In this document: one piece after another, positions 1 through 9,201 of the stretch
Numbering within the stretch: the stretch's first letter is position 1
Layout of the letters: the number at the start of each line of letters is the position of its first letter
From: Candidatus Scybalocola faecavium
GTDB lineage: Bacteria > Bacillota > Clostridia > Lachnospirales > Lachnospiraceae
Direction of reading: 5' to 3'
DNA: 64,000 nucleotides
NCBI GenBank assembly: GCA_018713145.1
Contig: DVFP01000020.1
Span: forward strand, 1-64,000
Notes under the pieces: model-generated
Seen by the model: only the letters and a program-made list of their open reading frames with translations
Told to the model about the DNA's origin: nothing
Database searches by the model: none
Translations under genes and position numbers: made by a program

Positions 1-123
1 TATTACAGCTTTGTCGGCAAGATTGATTTGCCGGAATAACCGTCCGACCTATCCGACACAATGGCCAAGTGCCGGATAGGAACGGCAAAATTTTTTACAC
101 TTCTATTACTTCTTTATCGCACA
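1..123. repeat. Two inverted repeats next to a broken gene
   Basis: The DNA beyond the truncated isomerase holds two hairpin-forming repeats. CGGCAA at 15-20 pairs with TTGCCG at 28-33 across a 7-base loop. CCTATCCGACAC at 48-59 pairs with GTGCCGGATAGG at 69-80 with one mismatch across 9 bases. I see no transposase or recognisable insertion-sequence end, but the window edge cuts the region, so it could be the end of a mobile element or the remains of a deletion junction. Confidence 0.4.
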
Positions 124-369
124 TCAGTAAAGGCCATTGGCATCTAACATAGCCTTAACTTTACCTGCTTCCACCTTAATTTCTTCTTCAGTGTAATTAT
201 TAATATCCGGCACAACATCATCATCGTGAAATTGAACCGCAGCAAAGCCCATCTGGGCAAATTTTTTTATTTTTTCTTCCAGTGAAATCTCCTGGCGTGT
301 GGCAGGCCCATAAGAGTCTGCTCCTGCATGTACGTTCCATGGTCCTACTGAAAACTTAAATCTGGACAT
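124..369 (-). pseudogene. Truncated xylose-isomerase-like TIM-barrel protein (N-terminal part only)
   Basis: The 81 residues starting MSRFKFSVGPWN match the first strands of the TIM-barrel sugar isomerase family (xylose isomerase-like), including GFAAVQFHDDDVVP. Family members usually have 300-390 residues. This one stops right after MLDANGLY, where the family continues into the next barrel strand, so the barrel cannot form. The ATG at 369 follows GGGGGA at a good distance; a TTG 15 bases further upstream is a weaker start. It is the last gene of the glycan operon, 25 bases after the GH127 gene. The sequence beyond position 124 shows no continuation in any frame, which suggests a deletion or insertion at about 126 rather than a frameshift. 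Confidence 0.7.
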
Positions 370-393
370 TATTAATTCCCCCAATTCATTGAT

Positions 394-2274
394 TTAAAAT
401 GTAACTTTTCTTAAAATGGTCCGCGCCATGGGAACCATAGAGATCCGGCAGACTTCTCCATCCTTTTGGAAAACACCATGGATCTTTAAATCATCCCATG
501 TTTTGGCATCCTTCGCCGCCTCCAGGTCAAACGCAAAAGTTTCTTTATCCTCCTGGCAAAGCTTTAATGTTTCATAGCTCCGGTCCTGTGAAATATATCC
601 TTTTTCAAAAAACCGGCCGTCCAGCAGCGTTTTATAGACAACCTCTCTGGCCGGTATAGGAACACAATACACCAGAGGGCCTCGTGTCACATATGTATTG
701 ATCTTAAAATCTGTGCGAAACTGAATATTGCATTCAAAGCTGATATTCATGGTATCTTCCTTAAAGACACGGCAAATACGCACTTCACTGCACTTTCCCA
801 AAGGATTTTCAATACGCTCTCCGTCAATGATCATGGCGCTGGCCCAGCCCGGCACTCTCAGGTACAGGGAAAGCTGCATCGACTGCTGTGCCGAAATCTT
901 AAGCCTTACATTCATATCCAGCGGATATGCAGTTTCCTGTTCAATACTTACTGCTGTACCGTTATATGTTCCCGAATATGTACAGGGACCATAGCCTCCG
1001 ATCTTAAATCCATCTTCCCATGCAAACATTAAGGAATGGATAAAATACGGCGTGATCCTTCCGGAGTTTGGCACACAGCACACCGCCGCATCCTGATGGG
1101 ACGGGGAGTATTTATACCTGGGATTGCGCTCGCCCAGATCCGGATAGCAGTGCTCGTCTGCTGTATAGCAGTTGTCTGTCTTTAAATACATAATGGAGCT
1201 TTCTGTGGGATGCTTCATTCCTTCTGCGCCATTAAAATAAAGCCACTCAGCCATTTCATTCCATAGCAGATCCCCGGTCTTTTGAGCCAGCAGGCTGTAG
1301 GTATGTACCAGCTCATGGAGTGAGCAAAATTCGTAGCCGGTCCATGTGGCATCCGCAGTCCGCCCCACGATCCATTCATCCCCAATGGGCGCGCCGGAAG
1401 GCGTAAGATAATAGGGCAGCTTGGCGGTCAGCTGGGCCAGGGCTGTTTTATACGTCTCGTCTGCACAGGCGCTGATGATCAGGGCACGGATATGCTCAAA
1501 GGTATGTACGCCATGGCCGTGAAAAATATAGCGTGGATCCTGCACATGAGGAAGCTGAAGATCTTCTTCAAATTGAGGGCAGGAGGAATAGCACTGATAA
1601 AGCCAAAGGGCATAATCCTCATATTTTTTCTCTCCGGTGATTTCATACAGCCAGTCAAAGGCATCCACTACTGTCAGGCCATGTCCGACGCCTGCAAACG
1701 GCTCCTTCACCTGAAAGGGATTGGCCCCGCCCATTTTATATCCATCCATGATCCGGTCCGCAGCCATGCGCACCTTTTCAAAAACCTGGGGATGATCCCC
1801 GGCCTCACAGTAGGCCAGCAGCGCCCTAAGCAACGTGGACTGGGCCCAAAGCTCGCCATTTTCTCCGGTACACTTAAAACGCAGCTTTTCATCATATATT
1901 CCCAAATAACCGTCCGCATCCTGGGTTTTTAAAATTTCTTCAACATAAGCATCGGTCTGTTTTTTATAAGTCTCATTATCCAAAAGCATGGCGCTGCGCA
2001 CAAATCCGTCACGCCAGTTGGACTGGGTTTCACTGTTCCACCATATAAATTGATCCTCATGGCCTTCAAATTCCGGAGAACAGCTGTCATTGCGCCCCAG
2101 GTCCTTCAGCCGGGAATGACGTCCCAGCCGCTCTTTTCCGTAAATATCATGTTCCCTGATCAGGTGAGGCACCAGCGCGTCCAGATGGCCGATACAGCCT
2201 TCCATATTTTCTTCAAGCTCCTTCTTAAGCCATCCGTTTGGTTTGATCTCACCAAATTTAATTCTGTTTTTCAC
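394..2274 (-). CDS. GH127-family (DUF1680) beta-L-arabinofuranosidase-type glycoside hydrolase
   Basis: This 626-residue protein matches the GH127/DUF1680 alpha/alpha-barrel family, which removes terminal beta-L-arabinofuranose from plant glycans. The zinc/thiolate site of characterised GH127 enzymes is visible: E315 and C317 in GYEFCSLHE, and the pair C399-C400 in AVCCVPNSGR, where the first Cys of the pair is the nucleophile in the family. The HGHGVHTFEH segment is also typical. No signal peptide is seen, so it acts in the cytoplasm on imported oligosaccharides. It starts 3 bases after the URO-D-like gene and belongs to the ABC operon. Related families (GH146 and other DUF1680 branches) have other arabinoside specificities, so the substrate is not certain. 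Confidence 0.85.
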   Translation of the reverse strand: MKNRIKFGEIKPNGWLKKELEENMEGCIGHLDALVPHLIREHDIYGKERLGRHSRLKDLGRNDSCSPEFEGHEDQFIWWNSETQSNWRDGFVRSAMLLDNETYKKQTDAYVEEILKTQDADGYLGIYDEKLRFKCTGENGELWAQSTLLRALLAYCEAGDHPQVFEKVRMAADRIMDGYKMGGANPFQVKEPFAGVGHGLTVVDAFDWLYEITGEKKYEDYALWLYQCYSSCPQFEEDLQLPHVQDPRYIFHGHGVHTFEHIRALIISACADETYKTALAQLTAKLPYYLTPSGAPIGDEWIVGRTADATWTGYEFCSLHELVHTYSLLAQKTGDLLWNEMAEWLYFNGAEGMKHPTESSIMYLKTDNCYTADEHCYPDLGERNPRYKYSPSHQDAAVCCVPNSGRITPYFIHSLMFAWEDGFKIGGYGPCTYSGTYNGTAVSIEQETAYPLDMNVRLKISAQQSMQLSLYLRVPGWASAMIIDGERIENPLGKCSEVRICRVFKEDTMNISFECNIQFRTDFKINTYVTRGPLVYCVPIPAREVVYKTLLDGRFFEKGYISQDRSYETLKLCQEDKETFAFDLEAAKDAKTWDDLKIHGVFQKDGEVCRISMVPMARTILRKVTF

Positions 2275-2277
2275 CTT

Positions 2278-3285
2278 CTATCTCCCCTCTACAATAGCCT
2301 CATGGATTGCCAGGACATTTTCCGGCGGCGTATCTTTAGGAATTTCGCAGCCCGGAGAAATCATACACGGATTCCACTGCTCTGCTGCCAGGCACCGTTT
2401 CACCTCAGAAAAGATCAGCTCCCGGTTCCCCTGATACACCACATCTACCGGATTAAAGTTGCCGCAGACACAGCTTCCTTTCGGGAAAAGCTTTGCCGCC
2501 CGTTCCATATCCACCATATAATCCACATCAATAATATCCGCTCCGGTTTGCGCCACCAGCCCAAGCACCGGGTTCAGATCCCCGCAAATATGCAGCTTTA
2601 CCTTAGCTCCCATATCATGGATCCGACGGATCATTTTCTGCTGGAAAGGCAAGGCAAATTCCTCATATAAAGATGGTCCAATAAGGGACGATGCCGCATC
2701 GCCCATGCCGATAATATCAGCTCCCGCTTCAATCTGGGCTTTAGCAAACCACAGGCTCTGCTCCATACAGATTTCCATCATTTCTTCCATAGCCTCAGGT
2801 TCTTCCAGCAGGTTTACAAAAAATTCCTGCATATTCATAATATCGCAGCTTTCTGCAATAGCCCCTTCGATCCATCCGATCACAGGCACATCCATGCCCA
2901 CCCGTTCTTTTAAATAACCCACAGCCTGAACCCGGTCATACATCCGGGGAGATGACATGGGATCTGCCGGCTTTAAGCCGGAAATTTGGGAAATATCCCG
3001 AATCCTGGGTTCCGGAGAAAAGGGAACCCCATCCTCCGGAACGATCACCTTGGCGCCAAGGCCCTGGGCCTCCCGCATGGGGTCTGAAATGGCGCAGACC
3101 ATATCAATGCCATATTTTTCATGGCATCTGAGGGCGCCGTCAGCCAGCTTTTTATAGTCCGTACAAAACTCCCCAAAGGATACACCGGCTTCCCGGGCTG
3201 AAAACATCATGGTCAAACTTAAATTTGGTACATGATCCACCGGCTTTCCGGCAATACGGTTCATTACTCTTTCATAAGCATTCAT
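2278..3285 (-). CDS. Uroporphyrinogen decarboxylase (URO-D)-like protein
   Basis: The 335 residues fit the URO-D/methylcobamide:CoM methyltransferase superfamily TIM barrel (MtaA/CmuA-like branch). Features include the N-terminal MNAYERVMNRIAGKPVDHVPN, the GADIIGMGDAASSLIGP segment, and a conserved HICGDLNPVL strand containing the usual His-x-Cys. True HemE has a different N-terminus, and there are no heme genes nearby. The gene sits 3 bases from both neighbours in a sugar-uptake operon. Such URO-D-like proteins recur in gut glycan loci, and their reaction is unknown to me. A role in substrate modification is inference from context only. Confidence 0.75.
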   Translation of the reverse strand: MNAYERVMNRIAGKPVDHVPNLSLTMMFSAREAGVSFGEFCTDYKKLADGALRCHEKYGIDMVCAISDPMREAQGLGAKVIVPEDGVPFSPEPRIRDISQISGLKPADPMSSPRMYDRVQAVGYLKERVGMDVPVIGWIEGAIAESCDIMNMQEFFVNLLEEPEAMEEMMEICMEQSLWFAKAQIEAGADIIGMGDAASSLIGPSLYEEFALPFQQKMIRRIHDMGAKVKLHICGDLNPVLGLVAQTGADIIDVDYMVDMERAAKLFPKGSCVCGNFNPVDVVYQGNRELIFSEVKRCLAAEQWNPCMISPGCEIPKDTPPENVLAIHEAIVEGR

Positions 3286-3288
3286 GGT

Positions 3289-5397
3289 TTACGCCTCCTC
3301 CTTAAAAACATAGGGACAACCGTCAATGGTCAGCTCCCCTTGTGCCGGTGTGCATACCTCCACCTGGTCTCCGTTAAATTTCAGGAAAACAAAATCTTCG
3401 CCCTTAAACTGTACATGGTGACCATCGATCACTGTATCCAGCGCCAAAGGATTGCCCACATTCTTTTCACCGCTTCCTGTAAAGATCACGCTGCCATCCT
3501 GGAAACGGCATCCGTTATCCCACCGGTTAGCTTCCACGCCGATGCCCAGAATATCCTGAGCAAGCTCCTGAGGCGAAGGCAAAGCTTCCTGGCGCTTTGC
3601 TCCATTGCAAAGGCTGGCCAGATCATTTTCAGAAACTTTTTCGCCGTCATTATAAATCGTAGCCGAACCATAAATCAGCAGGCGGTCCGGTGATAACTGA
3701 CGAAGATACTCATAGCAGCTGCGGTCCATGCTTTCCGGCAAAAGCACAACAACCGTATCATAAACCTGAGTGCCGTAAACCGCACGGCCATCTTTGACCG
3801 TCAGGCTCTTTCCGGCAATTTCCGACGTAGGCACAAGGTCAAACAGCAGGGTATCAAAAAGCTTCGCCGCTGTATTCAGCACATAATCCAGCTTAACATT
3901 CTGAGGCGCCCAATTTGGATGAGGCGCCTGGCACAATCTCCAGTTGCTTACAGCCTCCATACCAAATAAGACAAGGACCCGGGAATCCGGCTGGGATACC
4001 TGATAATCCTCCACCATGCGCACTCTGGCGTCCATAGCTTCAATCTGCTCTAAAAGTCCGGGCTTGCGCAGCTCCAGCACAACCCCTTCGTTAGGGCATT
4101 CAAATCCATGATAGTGAGTACGTCCGCCAAACCGGAGATTGTTCCAGGTTTCTCTGAAATATGTATTTATATCCAAAGTTCCCATGGAATACCACATATT
4201 GTACCAAATACCGCTTCCCCACTTATGGGCCAGCGCCGTCCGGATGGGAACGATCACCGTCTCATCGGTCTGAGCCACATCCCGGACAGCTTCCCACCAG
4301 TAAAAGCCATTTTTAAAAATTTCAAAGTTCAGGCTGTCCACACTTCCCCACCAGGTAGGATGGATGCCGTAAAACGTATCTTTTCCAAGAATTTCCTTGG
4401 CAATGCCATGCATCTGCCGGTCATTATCTGCCATGATCTTGCGGAGATTTAAAATATACCGGTTAATAGCAGATACAGAAACCTGTTCTTCACCTTCCGG
4501 TGCATAATATAAGCTTAAAAGATCCTCATACAGGGAACGTCCTTCAAAACGGCGGGCATACTTGTCGGCCATGGCATCGGATACGGACAAATGACGCAAA
4601 AATAAGTTGTTATCATCATAAGGGTTCACTTCCTCAATCTTTAAGATCACATCATAGCCCCATTCATCGCTGAACACACCATCCACATGGGCTGTTTTGG
4701 CCGCCTGGATCATGACCCGGTAGTGCTCCATTAAATGCTCTGACGCCAGATCCGGGATAGGCTGCAGGGTTCCGACCATAACTACCGCGGTTTTTCCTGC
4801 ATTTTCCTTGCCGCCCCGCACATGGAGCGTATTTAAACAGCAGCCGGCATCTGTTTTGATCTCACCGCCATAATTTACCTGGCGGCATACATTTTGGCCG
4901 CTTTCATCGGTATTGATCTGGATCCATACCCGATCCTTAATATCCGTAAGACTTTCAGGCCTGTAACATATATCTGAGGTCTTATTCAAAGCCCATGCTC
5001 CCATCACCTTTTGGGGGCCGCAGGTTCCGGCGATCCGCCAGTAATGATACACCGGCTCAATATCCAGGGTAATTTCCCCATTGCCCTCATCATCCAACAC
5101 AATTTCTGCTTTATGGGACAGCCATGCCTGGTCCTTGGGGAAGCTCTGAAAAAAGCGTTCCCCTTCATTTCTGATACAGGCTTCCACACACAATTTTTTC
5201 CCAATACTGTGGAAGTAGTCCGCGCACTGGCGGAAGCACTCTATAAGTTTGGGGTCATCAAAAGCCAGGTGTACCCAATGGGCGGCAATACAGATGGTAT
5301 CCCCGTGGAATCTTTCCGTCAGCTCCCTGGCTTTTGCCAGATAATCCCCCTCAATGGATGAATCATCCCATTTCCAACATATGATCGACTGGTTCAT
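3289..5397 (-). CDS. Uncharacterised 702-residue protein, possibly a GH42-like TIM-barrel glycosidase
   Basis: I do not recognise this protein with confidence. It opens MNQSIICWKWDDSSIEGDY and has the look of a (beta/alpha)8 enzyme: HVDGVFSDEWGYD near residues 235-250 resembles a barrel strand carrying acidic residues, and aromatic segments (YGIHPTWWGS, FYWWEAV, GIWYNMWYS) fit a sugar-binding cleft. The C-terminal third, from about residue 480 (VLVLFGMEAVSNW to VYDTVVVLLPESM), resembles the class I glutamine-amidotransferase-like domain of GH42 beta-galactosidases. No signal peptide. It is co-transcribed with permease and GH127 genes, so an intracellular glycosidase role is plausible but unproven. 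Confidence 0.6.
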   Translation of the reverse strand: MNQSIICWKWDDSSIEGDYLAKARELTERFHGDTICIAAHWVHLAFDDPKLIECFRQCADYFHSIGKKLCVEACIRNEGERFFQSFPKDQAWLSHKAEIVLDDEGNGEITLDIEPVYHYWRIAGTCGPQKVMGAWALNKTSDICYRPESLTDIKDRVWIQINTDESGQNVCRQVNYGGEIKTDAGCCLNTLHVRGGKENAGKTAVVMVGTLQPIPDLASEHLMEHYRVMIQAAKTAHVDGVFSDEWGYDVILKIEEVNPYDDNNLFLRHLSVSDAMADKYARRFEGRSLYEDLLSLYYAPEGEEQVSVSAINRYILNLRKIMADNDRQMHGIAKEILGKDTFYGIHPTWWGSVDSLNFEIFKNGFYWWEAVRDVAQTDETVIVPIRTALAHKWGSGIWYNMWYSMGTLDINTYFRETWNNLRFGGRTHYHGFECPNEGVVLELRKPGLLEQIEAMDARVRMVEDYQVSQPDSRVLVLFGMEAVSNWRLCQAPHPNWAPQNVKLDYVLNTAAKLFDTLLFDLVPTSEIAGKSLTVKDGRAVYGTQVYDTVVVLLPESMDRSCYEYLRQLSPDRLLIYGSATIYNDGEKVSENDLASLCNGAKRQEALPSPQELAQDILGIGVEANRWDNGCRFQDGSVIFTGSGEKNVGNPLALDTVIDGHHVQFKGEDFVFLKFNGDQVEVCTPAQGELTIDGCPYVFKEEA

Positions 5398-5426
5398 AAA
5401 TCCTCCTCCATTTATTACACAAATTT

Positions 5427-6272
5427 TCAGCGTCCCAGCGCCCCTTTAAAGCCGCTGACCATAACCTTTTGCAATGCCAGATATAAAATAACGATCGGCA
5501 GGCTGGCCAAAATAGACGACGCCGCAAATACAGTAAAGTTATTTCCAAAGTTTGATGAAATAAAGTTATACGTTCCAAGGGCCAGTGTATAGTTTTCCGG
5601 CCGCGTCAGCACGATCCTGGACAGTACGAAGTCACCAAAGGGCGCTGCAAAAGAGAAAACGCCGATAAGAATGACCATGGATTTTGCCAGAGGAAGGATA
5701 ATGCGGACAAATACCGTAAAACGGTTGGCCCCGTCTAAAAGCGCCGCTTCCTCCACCTCTTTGGGGATCGTGTCATAATAGCCTTTCATAAGCCATGTAT
5801 TGCCTACCACTGCTGCACCGGCATATAAAAGCACAAGACCGGTCGTCGTATCCAAAAGCCCCAGCATGTTCAGCAGCACGTAATAAGACACCATAGCCAT
5901 CATTCCCGGGAACATTTGCAGTACCAGAAGCACCAGCAAAGACAGCTTTCTTCCCCGGAACCGCATTCTTGAAAAGGCATAAGCCGTAGGGGTTGTTAAA
6001 ATAATCGTAAGAATGGATGTCATTGCCCCGGCTTTAATGGTATTCAGGTACCATAACGGGAAATCCGTTTCCGTCCAAAGCTTAATAAAGTTATCAAAAG
6101 TAGGATCTTTAGGGAACAATGAGTCCATATATAATGTGCTTCCCGGAGAAAATGCCAGTCCGATGGTGTAAACAATGGGAAGCAAAACAAAACACAGCAT
6201 AATGATCAGGATTAAATGCAGTCCCAGGGTTATGACACAGGATTTTGGGTCAAACTTCTTCTTTTTCGTCAT
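5427..6272 (-). CDS. Carbohydrate ABC transporter permease, MalG type
   Basis: This 281-residue inner-membrane protein has six predicted transmembrane segments and the binding-protein-dependent permease loop EEAALLDGANRFTVFVRIILPLAKS (EAA motif), which contacts the ATPase. It pairs with the MalF-type permease; their reading frames overlap by 4 bases (ATGA type), indicating translational coupling. No ATPase gene is in the operon, so it probably uses a shared MsmK-type ATPase encoded elsewhere, as is common in Firmicutes sugar importers. Substrate is inferred from the adjacent GH127 gene: arabinose-containing oligosaccharides. Confidence 0.9.
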   Translation of the reverse strand: MTKKKKFDPKSCVITLGLHLILIIMLCFVLLPIVYTIGLAFSPGSTLYMDSLFPKDPTFDNFIKLWTETDFPLWYLNTIKAGAMTSILTIILTTPTAYAFSRMRFRGRKLSLLVLLVLQMFPGMMAMVSYYVLLNMLGLLDTTTGLVLLYAGAAVVGNTWLMKGYYDTIPKEVEEAALLDGANRFTVFVRIILPLAKSMVILIGVFSFAAPFGDFVLSRIVLTRPENYTLALGTYNFISSNFGNNFTVFAASSILASLPIVILYLALQKVMVSGFKGALGR

Positions 6273-7549
6273 TGCAGCATCTCCTCCTCTGAAAAGCTCC
6301 GGGTCCTCCTCAGATTATATATACTGAACAGCGCCAGGATAATAAATATGATCAGTGACAGTGCCGAAGCATAATTATACTTCATCGTGTTAAAGGTCAG
6401 GTTAAACAGCCAGGAAATCAATATATCCGTACTTCCTGCGCCCATAAAATCCAGATTTGGCGGTCCTCCGGCAGTAAACAGGTAGATCAGGTTAAAGTTA
6501 TTAAATGCACCTGCCAGTCCCATAATAAACAGTGGGGAAATGGAAAACATCAGCAGCGGAAATGTGATCTTCCGGAAGCATACGCCGGATGACGCTCCAT
6601 CCAGCCGTGCAGCTTCATACAAATCCTGAGAGATCCCCTTCATGACACTGTCTGAGATCATCATGGGGAAGGTGAAACCGCACCAAATGGCCACAAGGAC
6701 AAGGGCCACCCGGGCTGCTGTAGTATTTTGCATCCACGGTATCGGGTCCATGCCAAACAGATCTGTCAGGGCATTATTTATAAAACCGTCGTTTGTGTCA
6801 AACATTCCCTTCCATACAAGGATACTTATATAGGAAGGAATAGCCCACGGAAGGACAAAGCCCAGCTTAAAAACCTTTTTAAACCGGATCCTTGGGTTAT
6901 TCAGCAGCACGGCAATAAAAATACCCACCGCATAGGGAAGGACTGACGTTAAAATTGTAAAAGCAATGGTCCACAGCAAAATATGGGTAAACGTATAGGA
7001 CCAGGACTGGGTGGTGGCAATATCCACGAAATTTTTAAAACCAACCCAATCCACCAGTTTTCCCGGCGGCTGGTGGTAAAGATCATAATTGGTAAATGCC
7101 AGCATAATGGAAAATGCCAGCGGCAGAATAACGATCAGAGCCACCGCGGCCATTCCCGGGGCACAGAAAAACAAATAGCCTCTGCGTTTTAAAAGGCTGC
7201 GGAAGCCTTCCTTAAATGTTAAAAGCTCCTTGTGTTCCATGCGAAGGATCGCATTGCGGTAGGCATCTTTAATACAGGATACATAGATGACTAAAAGAAA
7301 TACCAGCGCGATAATGGACAGAATCCCGTAAACCATAAGGAACAGGGAATGATCCTGCATTGGTACGCTTCCGAGAGTTATAAGGCCTTCAATACCCCAG
7401 TAAATATAGGGAAGTACCCATAAGATCAAAAATGTATGAAAGATCAGATACAGGATCCCTTTAAGATACTGACGGTTAAACAGCTGCCCAAGCCCCATGT
7501 AAAGCCCGGACAAAACACCGTAGACGATTGCCCGTTTCTTCTTCTCCAT
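6269..7549 (-). CDS. Carbohydrate ABC transporter permease, MalF type
   Basis: The permease has about eight membrane segments. An N-terminal region (AIVYGVLSGLYMGLGQLFNRQYLKG) precedes the core permease with the EAA loop YEAARLDGASSGVCFRKITFPLL. I chose the ATG at 7549 (MEKKKRAIVYG) because GGAGGAGG lies just upstream; the frame is open to 7654, but that would put the start beside a strong intergenic hairpin and add a charged, unlike-family extension. It follows the binding-protein gene and overlaps the second permease gene. Together they form the translocation channel. Confidence 0.88.
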   Translation of the reverse strand: MEKKKRAIVYGVLSGLYMGLGQLFNRQYLKGILYLIFHTFLILWVLPYIYWGIEGLITLGSVPMQDHSLFLMVYGILSIIALVFLLVIYVSCIKDAYRNAILRMEHKELLTFKEGFRSLLKRRGYLFFCAPGMAAVALIVILPLAFSIMLAFTNYDLYHQPPGKLVDWVGFKNFVDIATTQSWSYTFTHILLWTIAFTILTSVLPYAVGIFIAVLLNNPRIRFKKVFKLGFVLPWAIPSYISILVWKGMFDTNDGFINNALTDLFGMDPIPWMQNTTAARVALVLVAIWCGFTFPMMISDSVMKGISQDLYEAARLDGASSGVCFRKITFPLLMFSISPLFIMGLAGAFNNFNLIYLFTAGGPPNLDFMGAGSTDILISWLFNLTFNTMKYNYASALSLIIFIILALFSIYNLRRTRSFSEEEMLQ

Positions 7550-7667
7550 AAACAACCTCCTCCATTTCTGATAAAAAAATGCCGCAAAACCCAAAGGATA
7601 ACTGCCCTTTATGATACGGGCAATGCCAGCTTTGCTTTTGCAGCATTTCCACACAATCTATCCGATC

Positions 7668-7694
7668 CCGGGCCATATGGCGCATATGGCCCGG
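7668..7694 (-). promoter_or_regulatory. Intercistronic hairpin between binding-protein and permease genes
   Basis: CCGGGCCATATG at 7668-7679 pairs perfectly with CATATGGCCCGG at 7683-7694 around a 3-base loop. There is no T-run on the minus strand after it, so it is not a standard terminator. Its position just after the binding-protein stop codon resembles mRNA-stabilising or attenuating stem-loops known to raise binding-protein levels over permeases (malE-malF in enteric bacteria). This role is inferred. Confidence 0.7.
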
Positions 7695-7727
7695 CGGTCA
7701 TCATTGTTTCAGGCGGCACATGCAGTT

Positions 7728-9056
7728 TTATTGCTGCATGATCGAAATCTGCTCTTTAATCTGGTCTACCGCTTTATCTAAAGTTTCATCAACATCTGCG
7801 CCCTGGGAAAAGATCAATGTTAAGCCGTCGATCATTGGTGCATAGATCAGATCCATTTCCGGAATGTTGGGCTGAGGAATACTGTTTTCCATCTGCTGGG
7901 CAAACGCACTGCGGACAGGATCGTTTTTGATCTCATCCAGCTCATTGCAGCTCTTAAGGGCCGGTGTACGGTTTGTTGCATTGCAGTAGAGCATAATGTT
8001 TTCCTCATTCACAGCATATTTTATAAATTCAAGGGCTGCGGTCTCATTTTCAGTAAAAGCGCTCATAGCCAGTCCGTAGCTTCCTGAAAAAGTTCTTGGA
8101 ACATTGCCATTTTCCAAAGGCGGAAGAGGCGCGATACCGATATTGAGCCCGGCATCCTCGTATCCGGCTACAGCCCATGGCCCGTCATAAATAACAGCCG
8201 CCTGTCCGTCGGTAAATTTCTTTTCCATTGCGTCAAAGGCCATATTTCTCTGCCACTGGCCGCTCTCATAATACTGGGCAACCATCTTTACCGCTTCTTT
8301 GGTACCTTCGTTATTCAGGCCAATATCATCGGGATTATAACCATTTTCATCCTGTGCGAAAATATAGCCACCGTATGCATCAAAAAGAGCGTTAATAAAA
8401 TAAGGATTTGTGGCATCCATTAAAAATCCGTACTGATCATTTTCAATATCCGTAAGCTCGGCACAGGCTTCCATCAAGCCCTCCCATGTATCCGGGATTT
8501 CTGAGATCAGGTCTTTATTGTAGATCAGCGCCGGCGTTTCAGCCCCCATTGGAACGCCGTACAATGTTCCTTTATACTTATAATCTTCAATGGTACTTTC
8601 TGTAAAAAGACTTTCATCAAAGGTTCCTTCCGGAATTTCTTTATACAGCCCCTGATCTACAGCCTTAGCCAGCGCAGCTCCGCCGCCCTGTACATATACA
8701 TCTCCGCCGTTTCCTGCAGGGCCGTCTAATGCCAGCTTATCCGTTGCATTAACTCCTGTATACGGAACCAGTTCCACTGTAACCCCGGTTTTCTCTGTAA
8801 ACCCGTCAGCAATCTGCTGGAAAATATCCATCTGCTGATCTCCGACCCATACGACAATATGGCCGGAAACAGCGCTTTGTCCGCCAGAGGCTGTTTCCGT
8901 ACTGCTGCTGTCTGCTGTACTCTCTCCGGTTTGCGTATTATTAGCATTCGTATCATCTTGCTGCACTCCGGTTACCGGCTTCTGTGCGCACCCGGCAAGC
9001 ATTGATGCTGCCAAAACCATTGCTGTTCCTGACATTATCCATTTTCCCCGTTTCAT
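7728..9056 (-). CDS. Sugar ABC transporter substrate-binding lipoprotein
   Basis: The 442-residue protein starts with a lipoprotein signal (MKRGKWIMSGTAMVLAASML, then AGC with Cys23), followed by a Ser/Thr/Gln-rich linker and an SBP_bac_1 (MalE-like) fold: GHIVVWVGDQQMDIFQQIAD, YNKDLISEIPDTWEGL, and FSGSYGLAMSAFTENE. It captures substrate outside the membrane for the two permeases. Ribosome binding site GGAGG precedes the ATG. It is the first gene of the operon; the regulator gene ends 145 bases upstream on the same strand. The AT-rich gap contains TATGAT-like -10 sequences but no good -35, fitting activator dependence. Confidence 0.9.
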   Translation of the reverse strand: MKRGKWIMSGTAMVLAASMLAGCAQKPVTGVQQDDTNANNTQTGESTADSSSTETASGGQSAVSGHIVVWVGDQQMDIFQQIADGFTEKTGVTVELVPYTGVNATDKLALDGPAGNGGDVYVQGGGAALAKAVDQGLYKEIPEGTFDESLFTESTIEDYKYKGTLYGVPMGAETPALIYNKDLISEIPDTWEGLMEACAELTDIENDQYGFLMDATNPYFINALFDAYGGYIFAQDENGYNPDDIGLNNEGTKEAVKMVAQYYESGQWQRNMAFDAMEKKFTDGQAAVIYDGPWAVAGYEDAGLNIGIAPLPPLENGNVPRTFSGSYGLAMSAFTENETAALEFIKYAVNEENIMLYCNATNRTPALKSCNELDEIKNDPVRSAFAQQMENSIPQPNIPEMDLIYAPMIDGLTLIFSQGADVDETLDKAVDQIKEQISIMQQ

Positions 9057-9201
9057 AAAATACCTCCTACTTTTTTCTCTTTTGTCGTTTGTGGATTTTC
9101 ACTAATTATTCCCAGAAAATCCGTTTCCTTTTATGCTTTTATCATATAATACTTCCATTGCAAATTCATTAAATATATTGATGCAAATTAGCATTATCTT
9201 G

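Noticed and set aside
2050-2670. 206-codon plus-strand frame
   Set aside because: Antisense across the junction of the GH127 and URO-D-like genes, both well supported.
2278-3285. HemE (heme pathway enzyme)
   Set aside because: No heme genes nearby, N-terminus differs from HemE, and the operon is for sugar use.
9057-9201. Catabolite-repression (cre) site near GGAAACGGATTTTC
   Set aside because: Too many mismatches to the cre consensus when the central CG is aligned.
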